Of a DNA stretch of 64,000 bases, positions 25,213-33,961 are shown one piece after another. The stretch covers positions 1 through 64,000 of the forward strand of contig CALYBQ010000001.1 in NCBI GenBank assembly GCA_944415565.1. The letters are read 5' to 3'. Within the stretch, counting starts at the first letter, position 1. Every line of letters starts with the position of its first letter. The DNA comes from an uncultured Rikenellaceae bacterium (GTDB lineage: Bacteria > Bacteroidota > Bacteroidia > Bacteroidales > Rikenellaceae). The notes under the pieces were generated by a model. The model worked only from the letters and a program-made list of their open reading frames with translations, had not been told where the DNA came from and ran no database searches. The position numbers were made by a program, and so were the translations under genes.

Positions 25213-26559
25213 CTACATTTTCAATCCTTTCCCGACACCTTTAGATAAGACATGATTATGTAGTTTTTCCGTTTGTTCTCTAAACCACCTTGTAATAGAC
25301 TGCCCATCGATTTTAAGGACGAATTTTCGATTGTTGGTCTCGTCTGAAGAGATTCGTGCAATCACATTATTAGCATTAAATCGCTTTCGATGCGTTTCCG
25401 AATAGAGCATGCCGTTGTATCGTAACGGTTTGCCGCCGATGAGCGTCTCGGTCTGCTCGTCGTTAAATCCAATTTTGTGGCAAAATTCATCCATGCGCAG
25501 CAGTTCGTGGAAATGGGGAAACCACGCCGACGCCTTGCGGACAAGCATTTGAAAAAAAGACACATTTTTTTCGTACCGCTTTTTGATGTCCGCTGTTTCC
25601 GTGATGTGTCGTGCCTGTACCGTCATCAGCTCCCTGCTGTGGTCGGCTTGCATGGTCTGTATCTTCTTTTGCAGGATTTCTATCGTTTCATCGCGTGCTG
25701 CAGCTTCTTGTCGCAATGACCCAATTTCCTGCTGTTGCCGCTTGACTTTCGGCGTTCCGATCATCGAACCGATACCGTCGAGAATGGCCGTGCCTACCTC
25801 GGCGGCGGAGTTTTTCAGTTTCTCGGTCTTCAGCTCTCCTTTTACCGCTTTCAGTTCCGCTTCGGCTTGTTCTTTGGCTATCCGGGTTTTCTCGGCCTCT
25901 TGCTTCTGTTGGGCGATGATGTAGTCCGTTCGTTCCAGATGTTCGCGTCCGGTCTGCTCTTTGGACGTGCCGCGTTCCATGCCGAGCGTTTCGGCAAGTA
26001 TGGTCTGCATCTCACTCATGTCCTGCGGCGAGAGTTTACAGGACTTGCCCGTGTCATGGTCCATCCAGTCCCACACGATATGGGCGTGGTAGTTCGGCTT
26101 CCATGAGGTTTCGTCGCCGGGCGTTTCGTAATGCCCCTCGTCGCGGTGGATGAAGATTTGCAGCGGCGTAATGCCCCATCGCTCCTTACACACATCGCAG
26201 AAACGCTGCAACTGCTTCATTGAGGTATCTTCCTTGACAACGACCACGCCCTCTTTGATCGGGGTACTGCCACGGACTACGGTTACCTTGCCCGTCTTCT
26301 TGTTCACCCGTTCCCGGTCTTTGGTCTGCATCGCCCGGCCTGTCTTTTCCTTGACCATTGCGGCTATCTGCCTGTTGCGTTCTTCAAGCGAGGTATCGCC
26401 CAGTTCGGGCGATACCCATTCCTCGTTTTTCGCCATGAGGTCGGTACGGATGTATATCTTTTCTTTGCGGATATTGGCGAGATATTCCGCTGTCCGCCTG
26501 TTGTGCGGTCGGCTGCTTCCGACATTACAAGGCTTTATGTTGATGGATGTCTTTGCCAT
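25213..26559 (-). CDS. Mobilization relaxase (Pre/Mob, MOBV-like)
   Basis: 448 residues. The N-terminal part opens MAKTSINIKPCNVGSSRPHN and carries the metal-binding region HRDEG (138-142) and NYHAHIVWDWMD (156-167), the H-x-H signature of MOBV-type relaxases. A long coiled coil (about 210-320, rich in Gln/Lys/Glu) and a C-terminal domain follow. Relaxases nick oriT and stay bound to the transferred strand. The gene reads away from a hairpin cluster directly upstream, the expected place for oriT. With no transfer genes in the element, it must use another element's secretion channel. Confidence 0.88.
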   Translation of the reverse strand: MAKTSINIKPCNVGSSRPHNRRTAEYLANIRKEKIYIRTDLMAKNEEWVSPELGDTSLEERNRQIAAMVKEKTGRAMQTKDRERVNKKTGKVTVVRGSTPIKEGVVVVKEDTSMKQLQRFCDVCKERWGITPLQIFIHRDEGHYETPGDETSWKPNYHAHIVWDWMDHDTGKSCKLSPQDMSEMQTILAETLGMERGTSKEQTGREHLERTDYIIAQQKQEAEKTRIAKEQAEAELKAVKGELKTEKLKNSAAEVGTAILDGIGSMIGTPKVKRQQQEIGSLRQEAAARDETIEILQKKIQTMQADHSRELMTVQARHITETADIKKRYEKNVSFFQMLVRKASAWFPHFHELLRMDEFCHKIGFNDEQTETLIGGKPLRYNGMLYSETHRKRFNANNVIARISSDETNNRKFVLKIDGQSITRWFREQTEKLHNHVLSKGVGKGLKM

Positions 26560-26689
26560 AATTGTAGTGTGTTATGGGAAAGGCGTCTTTCGGACGCTCC
26601 TTTCCTTTTGTGAAATGAATGCGATGATTACCTTTGTGCGGGGCCTTCCGCTTCTGTCGTGCGGTCGTCGGCCATCGAGCCGGAGGCTT

Positions 26690-26853
26690 CGACCGTCCGA
26701 ACGGTCGTCAGTCCGAAAGACCGCAGCGGGAGTGCAGAGGGGTAAACCCCTTGCCGGGTCGAGGGCAGCGCCCTCGCGGGTTTTCAGGGCAGCGCCCTGA
26801 ATCCCTCGGAAGAGCCCACAACTACCGAAACGAAGCCGGTAGTTATAGTGGGC
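26690..26853. promoter_or_regulatory. Hairpin cluster, candidate origin of transfer
   Basis: Five hairpins lie in 164 bases between primase and relaxase: CGACCGT/ACGGTCG (26690-26707), GGGGT/ACCCC (26739-26750), GAGGGC-AGC-GCCCTC (26761-26775), CAGGGC-AGC-GCCCTG (26785-26799), and a 14-bp stem (26814-26853) with an ATA bulge. The two hairpins with the same GGGCAGCGCCC core are 24 bases apart. The density and position upstream of the relaxase fit oriT; the nick site cannot be assigned. Confidence 0.6.
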
Positions 26854-26907
26854 TATATCAAGGCAAGCCTTGAAATTTCCCTGCCACTCCCTTTGTTCGT
26901 CCGACCG

Positions 26908-27963
26908 TTAGAATTTGTGGCCGGGGCCTCTCTTTTTCACTGGGGACATAGCACATTGCCATTCCGCTTCCTGTTGTTGCCGTTCGTGAGGAGGGACTTG
27001 CGGGATGGCAAGGCTGTTTTTTTCTTCACTGGCAAGCCTGCGTTTCTCCTGCCAGTAGTCGTTCAGGTCTTTGTGGTCGCGGTAGAAAACGGATTGGTCG
27101 ATCATTTCGGACGAGGGTAAGGATTCTTCCAGTCGGGCCAACGCTTTCCGCCCCGCGTCGTCGTTGTCGAGAAAGGCATGGACGACCCTATGGCGTGCAA
27201 GGAAGGGAACGGCCTTTTGCAGATTCGTTACCGAGTTGAGTATGGCGGTATCAATCGACGGCGACAGGTTGGCTTCGCCTTCCTCCTTCGCGCCTCGGCA
27301 ATTCGCGCAAGCTCGATTGCTCTCGGCTTGGCGTCGGTTGCCTTTCAGCGAGAGATAAGATAGAAAGTCGATAAATCCCTCGAACACCATTGCCGTGTCG
27401 CTGCCGTTGTCGAGGGTGGTAATGTTCTTGGGCGTGCTGCTTCCTTTGAACCGGGGATTACGCAATTCCCAGCCTCCGGCATCGTTACGGAACCCGATGG
27501 CGAAATACTCTTTGCCGCCGGTCGTGTAGCGCACCTCGCGGCAATAAGTCCGGGCGATGGCAGGGTCTATGCCTCGCCCTGTCAGGTAGCCGAGCAATGC
27601 CGGGTGGGTCAGTTCGCGGTCGGAGAGGATGGCGAGGCGGGATGGTGTCGGTTCGTTTGTTCTTAACGCTTCGACGTGGATGGGGACGAGCATTCCGTGT
27701 TCTCCTATCGCAAGCCTTCGTGCGGCCTCGATCTCGGAGCAGCCCTCCATGCGGGCTACAAGGTCGATGATCGAGCCGCCCTCGCCCGTTCCGAAGTCGT
27801 GCCAAAGGTTCTTGTCGTAACTGACGCTGAAACTGGCGGTGCGTTCCTCACGCAGCGGCGAGAGGTACATGCCCCGGTTGCCGTGTTCCCTGCATGGAAC
27901 GATGCCCCGCGATGCAAGGTAGGAGCGGATGGCAATGCGCCGTTTTATTTCTTCGTAATTCAT
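26908..27963 (-). CDS. TOPRIM primase of the element
   Basis: 351 residues. The N-terminal region (SPLREERTASFSVSYDKNLWHDFGTGEGGSIIDLV, about 35-69) is a CHC2-type primase zinc-finger domain that has lost its metal ligands. The TOPRIM domain has Glu195 (MVFEGFID) and LDNDDAGRKA (265-274). A charged, Cys-containing insertion (about 206-234) interrupts the TOPRIM fold. Such primases prime lagging-strand or replacement synthesis after transfer, as PrmN1 does for NBU1. The strand and order relative to the relaxase match NBU-type elements. Confidence 0.85.
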   Translation of the reverse strand: MNYEEIKRRIAIRSYLASRGIVPCREHGNRGMYLSPLREERTASFSVSYDKNLWHDFGTGEGGSIIDLVARMEGCSEIEAARRLAIGEHGMLVPIHVEALRTNEPTPSRLAILSDRELTHPALLGYLTGRGIDPAIARTYCREVRYTTGGKEYFAIGFRNDAGGWELRNPRFKGSSTPKNITTLDNGSDTAMVFEGFIDFLSYLSLKGNRRQAESNRACANCRGAKEEGEANLSPSIDTAILNSVTNLQKAVPFLARHRVVHAFLDNDDAGRKALARLEESLPSSEMIDQSVFYRDHKDLNDYWQEKRRLASEEKNSLAIPQVPPHERQQQEAEWQCAMSPVKKRGPGHKF

Positions 27964-28095
27964 GGTGGCGTGTTTTTACGGTTGTTTTATGGTTGTGTCT
28001 GTCCCGTATATGATTGTTCTATACAACGTTACCAGACTGAATCACCCTTTCGGGGAAAGTGCATGGCCAGGTGTCGGGAGTCGTTTTTTTGTAAT

Positions 28096-28265
28096 TTTGT
28101 AAGAGAACCGACGTAACAGACAGTAAAAGAAAAAGTTATCCGTCTTACAGATTTCTTACGCGGCCGGAGCTTTGTAAGTTTGTAGGGTTTGTAAGATTTT
28201 GTAAGATACTTTGTAAGAAATGTAAAGTATTGCATATAAACGGACTACCCCCGTTTTCTTACAAT
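28096..28265. repeat. Iteron-like TTTGTAAG repeats, candidate replication origin
   Basis: TTTGTAAG occurs at 28096, 28171, 28188, 28198 and 28210, with inverted CTTAC copies near 28144, 28155, 28258 and 28265. The stretch is AT-rich and lies between the primase and the SF3-type helicase genes, where a replication origin of the excised circle would be expected. Spacing of the central copies is 17, 10 and 12 bases, so they are not perfectly phased. The bases 27964-28095 show nothing else. Confidence 0.55.
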
Positions 28266-28266
28266 C

Positions 28267-29487
28267 TTACGCCGCCGTGTCGCCGAGCAGTTCGTCGAGC
28301 CGCTCCCTCGTGAGGGTGTAAACCCGTGCCGTCTTGCTGTCCAACCGTTGTATTTCGCCGTTGTAGGTTATCGTATAACGCTGGTAGTATGTAGGCGGTG
28401 CGGGCGACAGTCCCCAGCTCTCCGCAAGAATCCGCCGCACGGTGGGATGGTCGGAGCGGATGCCGCGAACCTCCAGCATGTTCACCATGTCGTTCACGTC
28501 GAAACGGTACTCCGCAAGATTTTCGGCCTCCATGATCTCACGCGCTATGGAGAGCATTTCGGCCTCGGTCTTGCCTCGGTTGTAGAGGATGATCCGCCGC
28601 AGGGCCTCGGTTGCCAGCAGGCGGGGCGCAAACCACATGCGGCTCTCTTCTTTGGTCGATAGCTCACGGTGCAGCAAGAAGAACAGGAATCCCGGCAGTT
28701 CGCGCCGCATATCGACGAGCAGATTTTGATTGTCCTGAGTTAGCGGCGGTACGCGCCGCACCCAGTAGCGCGTCTCTCCGGCTTCGATCAGGACGGGATT
28801 GCGCTCGTTGTTGGAGCAAAGGACGAACTTGCCGAAAAACTCTACTTCCCGGCGGTCGCGGCCCTTCGCTTCGGCTTTATAGCTGCGGGCTGTCGATAGG
28901 TTTTTGATCCGTTCGGAATCCTCGCGACGGTTCAGCAGCACTTCGTCCACACAGACCAGCAGTTTTCCCGTCCAGTCGTCGTTAAACTGCGAACGAAAAT
29001 CCTCGTTGGTGTTGAACGTCATGTTGGCCTCGAAGATCAGCTTCAGGAAATTGAGGAAAGTGGTCTTTCCCGTATTGCGCTCGCCCGATACGAGCAGCAG
29101 GATCGGCAGTCGTTGCAAGGGGCGCAGGTAGAGCAGTTGCAGGTAGTCGTACCCCAGTTCTTGCTGTTCGCCGAAGATATGGACGAGAAAATCCCGGATA
29201 TGGGGAAATTCGCCCTCGGCAGGTACGGTCGAAATCGGTTCGTAGCGGTTCAGGAATCCGTCGATCTCCCGGCGGTAGTCCGTATGGCTGGGAATGGTGC
29301 AGAAACCGTCGTATTTAGGTATTTGAGCGATATAGTCCTTGCCATAGTCCTGCCGCAATGTCTCGATATTCCACGGGATGAGCGTTTCGATACTCCGCCC
29401 GCTGCTCAAAGGCTGGCGCACGCGCTTGTAGATGGTAGTCCCCACACGCAGGTAAGGACTTCCGTTCTCGGACATTTTAGCGCACAT
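28267..29487 (-). CDS. SF3-type primase-helicase (D5/DUF5906-like)
   Basis: 406 residues. Walker A SGERNTGKTTF (134-144), Walker B LLVCVDE (176-182) and motif C FGKFVLCSNNERNPV fit superfamily 3 helicases of plasmids and phages. The C-terminal part looks like a winged-helix domain. It probably unwinds the origin made of the adjacent TTTGTAAG repeats. The start overlaps the end of the HTH gene by 11 bases, so the two are translationally coupled. Confidence 0.85.
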   Translation of the reverse strand: MCAKMSENGSPYLRVGTTIYKRVRQPLSSGRSIETLIPWNIETLRQDYGKDYIAQIPKYDGFCTIPSHTDYRREIDGFLNRYEPISTVPAEGEFPHIRDFLVHIFGEQQELGYDYLQLLYLRPLQRLPILLLVSGERNTGKTTFLNFLKLIFEANMTFNTNEDFRSQFNDDWTGKLLVCVDEVLLNRREDSERIKNLSTARSYKAEAKGRDRREVEFFGKFVLCSNNERNPVLIEAGETRYWVRRVPPLTQDNQNLLVDMRRELPGFLFFLLHRELSTKEESRMWFAPRLLATEALRRIILYNRGKTEAEMLSIAREIMEAENLAEYRFDVNDMVNMLEVRGIRSDHPTVRRILAESWGLSPAPPTYYQRYTITYNGEIQRLDSKTARVYTLTRERLDELLGDTAA

Positions 29488-29782
29488 GGCGACCTCCTTT
29501 CCTGCCGGTGCGTATCGCTTCCACGTCCTTATGCATGTAGCGTTTCCGCCCGCCGAATGGGTAGGACTTGATGTACCCAGTCTTTTCCCAGCACCAAAGC
29601 GTGGAAGAGTCGATTTTCAGAAGTGCTAGTACCTCTTTACGCGATAAAAATTCTTCTGCGGTCGGTTCTTCTGCGGTCTGTTTTATTCCTTTGGCCGCTT
29701 CCTTGAGAATAGCCTTCAAATCGTCGAGAGTAACAGTAACGCTGACGTTTGCCCCCGACTCCAATAAATCCCTTAAACTCAT
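29477..29782 (-). CDS. Small HTH/excisionase-type protein
   Basis: 101 residues from the ATG at 29782 (MSLRDLLESGANVSVTVTLDDL); the frame extends upstream without protein character. The C-terminal half is a MerR/excisionase-like winged HTH (FLSRKEVLALLKIDSSTLWCWEKTGYIKSYPFGGRKRYMHKDV). In NBU-type elements small HTH proteins at this place aid excision or replication control. It overlaps the helicase gene. Confidence 0.85.
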   Translation of the reverse strand: MSLRDLLESGANVSVTVTLDDLKAILKEAAKGIKQTAEEPTAEEFLSRKEVLALLKIDSSTLWCWEKTGYIKSYPFGGRKRYMHKDVEAIRTGRKGGRHVR

Positions 29783-29923
29783 AATCGAAATTTTTAGGTT
29801 AAACATGGATTCGCTGGTCCCATTCAATCGGAACCGGGGCAAATGAAAAGGGAGATTTTTCGGAGAACAAAAACACTCGTTATCTCCTTAAAATCTCCCG
29901 TAAATATCTTTCGAGGGTGATTG

Positions 29924-30646
29924 TCAGCCGTCGTGCTCGGCCATATATTGCGTAATATCCGCTATGTTGGGAATGATGAATTGCCGGGTTTGCGGCGAGT
30001 AGAGTTTGCCCTTGATGTAGGAATCCTCCAAGTCTGCAAGCGGAGCGAATACGGATTTCAGCCACGGCACGACCTCCTGTTTCAGCTGTCCGAAATAATG
30101 GGCCATGTTCCACCCGAAATGGAACAAATCGGCATTTTTAAGTTTTTGCGGATGGATGGATGCGAGTTCTGCCGGGCAAGGCTGATTCAGGGCATAGGTT
30201 TCGATGTAGCAATCGAGCCGGGCCAGTTCGTCCGGCGTTATGTACGGACCTACGGTTAGCTGGCCGTAGCGTTGGAACAATGCGATTTTTTCCCGCTGTT
30301 GTTCAGCCAGCCGCTTGTCGGCTTCCTGCTTGATCCGTTCGATGTCCGGGGCGGACTGTTCGGCAACAGGTTCGGCGGGTTCTGCTTCCGCTTCGCGGCG
30401 TTTCTTCCGGGCTATACGCGGCATGAATACCCGGACAATGAAATCCGCGACGCTGGAAGATGCCGTTATAATGATCAGATAGAATATCGCGCAAATACCC
30501 AGCACGATCAGAAAGACGAGATTCGCCGTGCCTGTATCCGCACCTTTGGCCAATATCACGAACCGCGCGACCATAGACACGAGAAGCCCGGCGACAACGA
30601 CTATCGCCAGCAGAATCACATGACTGTCGAACTTGCGGAAATCCAT
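29924..30646 (-). CDS. Membrane protein of unknown function in the element
   Basis: 240 residues with two N-terminal membrane helices (about 10-32 and 42-62), a basic stretch, a Glu/Ala/Gln-rich predicted coiled coil (about 85-120) and a soluble C-terminal domain (ITPDELARLDCYIETYALNQPCPAE...). Not recognised. It starts 4 bases after the KilA-N gene stop, so the two belong to one transcript. Accessory, perhaps related to element maintenance. Confidence 0.7.
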   Translation of the reverse strand: MDFRKFDSHVILLAIVVVAGLLVSMVARFVILAKGADTGTANLVFLIVLGICAIFYLIIITASSSVADFIVRVFMPRIARKKRREAEAEPAEPVAEQSAPDIERIKQEADKRLAEQQREKIALFQRYGQLTVGPYITPDELARLDCYIETYALNQPCPAELASIHPQKLKNADLFHFGWNMAHYFGQLKQEVVPWLKSVFAPLADLEDSYIKGKLYSPQTRQFIIPNIADITQYMAEHDG

Positions 30647-30650
30647 CGCG

Positions 30651-31451
30651 TTATTTCAGTAGTTTTCTCTCATCATTATTCTCCAATACCTGCATCTGCT
30701 GAATGGCGATCCGATTGAGTTTTACGAGCCGTTCGCCCTGCGGCATTTTCTGGTCGATGAATACGGCATTGAGGTTTTCCATATTGGACAGACAGATCAA
30801 CTCGTTGATGGTAGCATAATCGCGGATATTGCCCTTCAGATTGGGATTCTGCTCGCGCCACATCTTTGCGGTCATGCCGAACATGGCAACGTTCAGCACA
30901 TCGGCTTCATTGGCATAGATGATGCTCGCCTGCTTCGCGGTCACTTCGGCCGGAATCAGATTTTGTTTGATCGCGTCGGTATGGATGCGATAATTGATCT
31001 TGGACAGTTCGCGTTTTGCGCTCCAGCCGAGTTGTGCCTGTTCCTGCTCTTTCAGGCGCTGGAATTCCCGAATCAGATAAACCTTGAATTCGGGACTGAT
31101 CCACATGGCAAACTCAAATGCAATATCTTTATGGGCGTAAGTACCGCCATAGCGTCCTGTCTTGGATATGATTCCGATAGCGTTCGTTTTCTGCATCCAC
31201 TCTTTTGCGCTTAAACGATAGCTATTCAGACCCGCCTGACTTTTAATTATGTCGAATTCGGCATAATTAAAATCGGGATTGACCAATTTTTCCCATATAC
31301 CGAGAAATTCAACGGTATTTCTGTTTCTCAGCCAGTTAGAAAAGAAGAACTCACCGTCTTTGGCTTTCAGCATATCGGTAAGGCTTATATAGTCCTCATC
31401 GTTTACCTTTATGACCGATACGGCAACATCCTTTACTGTAATCTTTTCCAT
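30651..31451 (-). CDS. KilA-N domain protein
   Basis: 266 residues. The N-terminal 125 residues match the KilA-N DNA-binding domain of phages and mobile elements (DYISLTDMLKAKDGEFFFSNWL ... GRYGGTYAHKDIAFEFAMWI). The C-terminal part is helical and not assigned. KilA-N proteins are usually regulators or antirepressors. A TATATTTG -7 box lies at 31474-31481, just upstream. Confidence 0.88.
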   Translation of the reverse strand: MEKITVKDVAVSVIKVNDEDYISLTDMLKAKDGEFFFSNWLRNRNTVEFLGIWEKLVNPDFNYAEFDIIKSQAGLNSYRLSAKEWMQKTNAIGIISKTGRYGGTYAHKDIAFEFAMWISPEFKVYLIREFQRLKEQEQAQLGWSAKRELSKINYRIHTDAIKQNLIPAEVTAKQASIIYANEADVLNVAMFGMTAKMWREQNPNLKGNIRDYATINELICLSNMENLNAVFIDQKMPQGERLVKLNRIAIQQMQVLENNDERKLLK

Positions 31452-31517
31452 AATTATGTCGTTTTCTTAATCGCAAATATATATTAACATTTTGACAGAT
31501 AGAGATTACCGATCTAC

Positions 31518-32924
31518 TTATGCCTGTTCCAAATACCCGATCATCTCCTTTTTCATATCGTCGTCGATGTCGCGGTAGCGAGCGAACGCTTTGCTGCCTT
31601 CCTTATGCCCACTCAATGATCCCACGAGGTTGGGGTCTTTCACTTTTTTATAGATATTACCTATGAATGTACGGCGGGCCATGTGCGACGATGCTAATTC
31701 GTATATCGGTTTATGCACCTCCGCGCGTGTCCGCTGGTCGGGTACGGTTACAATGCGGTCTAGTCCGGCAAGCCGGAACGCTTCCTTGATCTTGCGGTTA
31801 TAATGCTGTTCCGTGGAAAAAGGAAACAGACTTTCGCGCCCCTCCTCGCGGTATTTGTCAATCAGCGCAATAGCCGTTTTGCTCAACGGAACGCGAACGG
31901 TTATCGGGCGATCCTCTTTCGTCTTTCTTTGGATATACTCTATCGAATCACCGATAATATTCTGGTAGGTCATTTTGAACAAATCGCTGACGCGGCATCC
32001 GATGAAGCAGTGAAAGATGAAAATATCCCGCTGTATCTCGACCTCTTTATTGGCGGATAAGTCAGTCTCGAACAGTTTGGTTCTCTCTTCATTGGTTATG
32101 TAGATCGGGGTTCCGTAAACGATTTCGCCGATGGTGAAATGTTTGAAAGGATTGTTCGTCGTATGTCCGTTGTCGATAGCCCACAGGACGAACGCCCGGA
32201 AACGGGTAAGCATGTCGGCGACCGTATTCAATCCGCGCGGTTTGGGCATTCCTTTCGGTATTTCTTCGCCGTTCTCGTCGAGCACCGGCGGACGTTTCCG
32301 CTTCGGGGTTTTAAGCGCGACTTTCGCCGAATAGGGATATTGCTCGTATATCTCCGGATAACGCAGGAATACGGATTGTTCGTTGAAAAGAAAATCCTCG
32401 ATCTGCCCTAATACATCCGATGTAAGGGTTGTGAACGAAAGCGAGAATCCCCGGCTCTCCTCCGCCCGCTTGTATAGCTCAAAACGGTGTAAGCAGCGTA
32501 CCAATACCCGAAAATTTTTCAATCGGTTTTCGGACAACTTGTGTGTGGCAAGGTAAATATCTATCACGTCGAAAAAGGACTTTTCGTGTTCCTTTTTCGC
32601 TTTGGTCGGTTTGTGGAACCGCTTGACGATACCTTGCATGTATTCGCGGGTGATGGCGGCCTTGTCGGGTGCGGTGTTGATCTCCTGCTCCAACAGGTCG
32701 GTCAAGGCTTTAAGCCGGGAACGCTTTCCCAAAAGTTGTTCCCGTTCTTCTCCCTGAATTAGCGGGATATTGATGTCGTTTTTCTTACCCCAGCGTTTGC
32801 GGTCGATCCATATTCCGGAACCGATACGAATACGAATGTCGCGCGAAACGTAGAGTCGCAGGTTGATTTCCGATTCTCCGGCGCTGTTGGCCGTCTTACC
32901 GATGTAGTAGTTCGTCTGTGCCAT
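31518..32924 (-). CDS. int: Tyrosine integrase of the element
   Basis: 468 residues: N-terminal arm-binding domain (about 1-105), core-binding domain (about 115-260) and catalytic domain with Arg311, Lys334, His414, Arg417, His440 and Tyr450 all present. The residues around position 205-235 (KTPKRKRPPVLDENGEEIPK) form a typical Bacteroidota linker. It lies at the right end next to attR, as NBU and CTn integrases do, and should recombine the 15-bp core in tRNA-Leu. Confidence 0.95.
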   Translation of the reverse strand: MAQTNYYIGKTANSAGESEINLRLYVSRDIRIRIGSGIWIDRKRWGKKNDINIPLIQGEEREQLLGKRSRLKALTDLLEQEINTAPDKAAITREYMQGIVKRFHKPTKAKKEHEKSFFDVIDIYLATHKLSENRLKNFRVLVRCLHRFELYKRAEESRGFSLSFTTLTSDVLGQIEDFLFNEQSVFLRYPEIYEQYPYSAKVALKTPKRKRPPVLDENGEEIPKGMPKPRGLNTVADMLTRFRAFVLWAIDNGHTTNNPFKHFTIGEIVYGTPIYITNEERTKLFETDLSANKEVEIQRDIFIFHCFIGCRVSDLFKMTYQNIIGDSIEYIQRKTKEDRPITVRVPLSKTAIALIDKYREEGRESLFPFSTEQHYNRKIKEAFRLAGLDRIVTVPDQRTRAEVHKPIYELASSHMARRTFIGNIYKKVKDPNLVGSLSGHKEGSKAFARYRDIDDDMKKEMIGYLEQA

Positions 32925-32943
32925 ACCTCGAATTTCTCTGTTT

Positions 32944-32975
32944 CAAAGGTATGTAAATTCACGAATACACACAAC
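32944..32975 (-). promoter_or_regulatory. Integrase promoter
   Basis: TACCTTTG at 32944-32951 (minus strand) with GTTG at 32972-32975, 20 bases away, as a near-match -33 element. The 24-bp end repeat starts 6 bases further upstream, so bound integrase could repress its own promoter. Confidence 0.55.
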
Positions 32976-32981
32976 TTTTTG

Positions 32982-33005
32982 TGTCCGCAATTTGTCCGCA
33001 TTTTC
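32982..33005 (+). repeat. Right copy of the 24-bp end repeat
   Basis: Identical, in sequence and direction, to 18805-18828; two tandem TGTCCGCA units. It lies 122 bases inside attR, while the left copy lies 58 bases inside attL. Confidence 0.7.
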
Positions 33006-33127
33006 AGGAAACTACGAAAATTCCATTCTTGCCAATTCAAACGAATGCAATCGTTATGTATTGATATATAATATATTATGATTTATTTTCGATTTAGTGG
33101 ATTTGCATAGTTTTTGACTTTTCAAAA

Positions 33128-33142
33128 CCGGCTCCGGGTACT
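33128..33142 (+). repeat. attR core
   Basis: CCGGCTCCGGGTACT, identical to 18732-18746. Beyond it begins the original chromosomal flank of tRNA-Leu. Confidence 0.88.
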
Positions 33143-33144
33143 AC

Positions 33145-33175
33145 AAAGCCTGACATTAAAATGTCAGGCTTTTTT
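33145..33175 (+). terminator. Original tRNA-Leu terminator, displaced by the element
   Basis: AAAGCCTGACAT / ATGTCAGGCTTT (12-bp stem, 4-base loop) followed by TTTT. It starts 3 bases after attR, where the terminator of the uninterrupted tRNA gene would be. Confidence 0.8.
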
Positions 33176-33208
33176 CATGTCCGCACAACACTTACCGATC
33201 CCACGCCA

Positions 33209-33850
33209 CTACTCGGCATTCGCCATTCTATATTTCTTTATATCCTCGATAGATACGACACTCATCTTCCTGCTGCGCGCAAACGGAATTATCTGGGGCA
33301 AACGCGCCATAGTCCCATCTTCATTCGTCAATTCACAAAGAATTGCAGCGTCCCCCAACCCTGCGATACGCACCATATCAATACTCCCCTCGGTATGTCC
33401 TTCGCGGTCGAACACCCCATTCACTTGCCCCATTAACGGGAAAACATGCCCGGGGTGTGCCAAGTCCGACGGTTTGGCTCCTTCCCTTATCGCGGCCCTC
33501 ACCGTCGTAACCCTATCGGCCGCCGACACGCCTGTGGTAACGCCTTCCTTCGCCTCTATCGAGATCGTAAACGCCGTCCCATTCCGACTGGTATTATCGT
33601 CCACCATTTGCCTCAGCCCAAGACTTTCGCATTTGGCACGCGACAGACACAAACATACTATCCCGCTACACTCTCTAATCAACAGAGCCATATCGTTCTC
33701 TGTAATAGTAGATGCAGGGAATACTATATCCCCTTCGTTCTCACGATTCTCGTCATCGACAATAAGAATTCCCCTACCCGCACGAAGGCAGGCCGCAGCA
33801 TTCTCGACACGTTCCCGATAGTCTTTCCCAAAAATTTCGATTGTTTCCAT
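33209..33850 (-). CDS. ribB: 3,4-dihydroxy-2-butanone-4-phosphate synthase
   Basis: 213 residues, a stand-alone RibB without the GTP cyclohydrolase II domain. It converts ribulose 5-phosphate to the four-carbon precursor of riboflavin. Conserved [15 protein letters not shown] and [11 protein letters not shown] segments carry the metal and substrate ligands. An FMN riboswitch precedes it, so expression falls when flavin is abundant. No other riboflavin gene is adjacent. Confidence 0.96.
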   Translation of the reverse strand: METIEIFGKDYRERVENAAACLRAGRGILIVDDENRENEGDIVFPASTITENDMALLIRECSGIVCLCLSRAKCESLGLRQMVDDNTSRNGTAFTISIEAKEGVTTGVSAADRVTTVRAAIREGAKPSDLAHPGHVFPLMGQVNGVFDREGHTEGSIDMVRIAGLGDAAILCELTNEDGTMARLPQIIPFARSRKMSVVSIEDIKKYRMANAE

Positions 33851-33961
33851 ACCCCATAAGATTTAGTAATACATTTCAGCATTACCTCAGGGCAGGACAC
33901 GAATATCCATCATAGCGGATAACACAATAAGAGGGTACGACCACCTCTTACTTTTTTACAT

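Larger units (their letters stand above)
18732..33142. mobile_element. NBU-like integrative mobilizable element in tRNA-Leu
   Basis: Bounded by a 15-bp direct repeat, the 3' end of tRNA-Leu plus two bases. Gene order from the right end inwards: tyrosine integrase, KilA-N protein, membrane protein, small HTH protein, SF3-type helicase, iteron-like repeats, TOPRIM primase, hairpin cluster (candidate oriT), relaxase, then cargo. Integrase, HTH, primase and mobilization genes in this order and tRNA-Leu targeting recall NBU1 of Bacteroides (established knowledge). No coupling protein or type IV secretion genes are present, so it needs a helper conjugative element. The mobility genes are GC-rich and the cargo AT-rich, a sign of mosaic origin. 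Confidence 0.88.
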
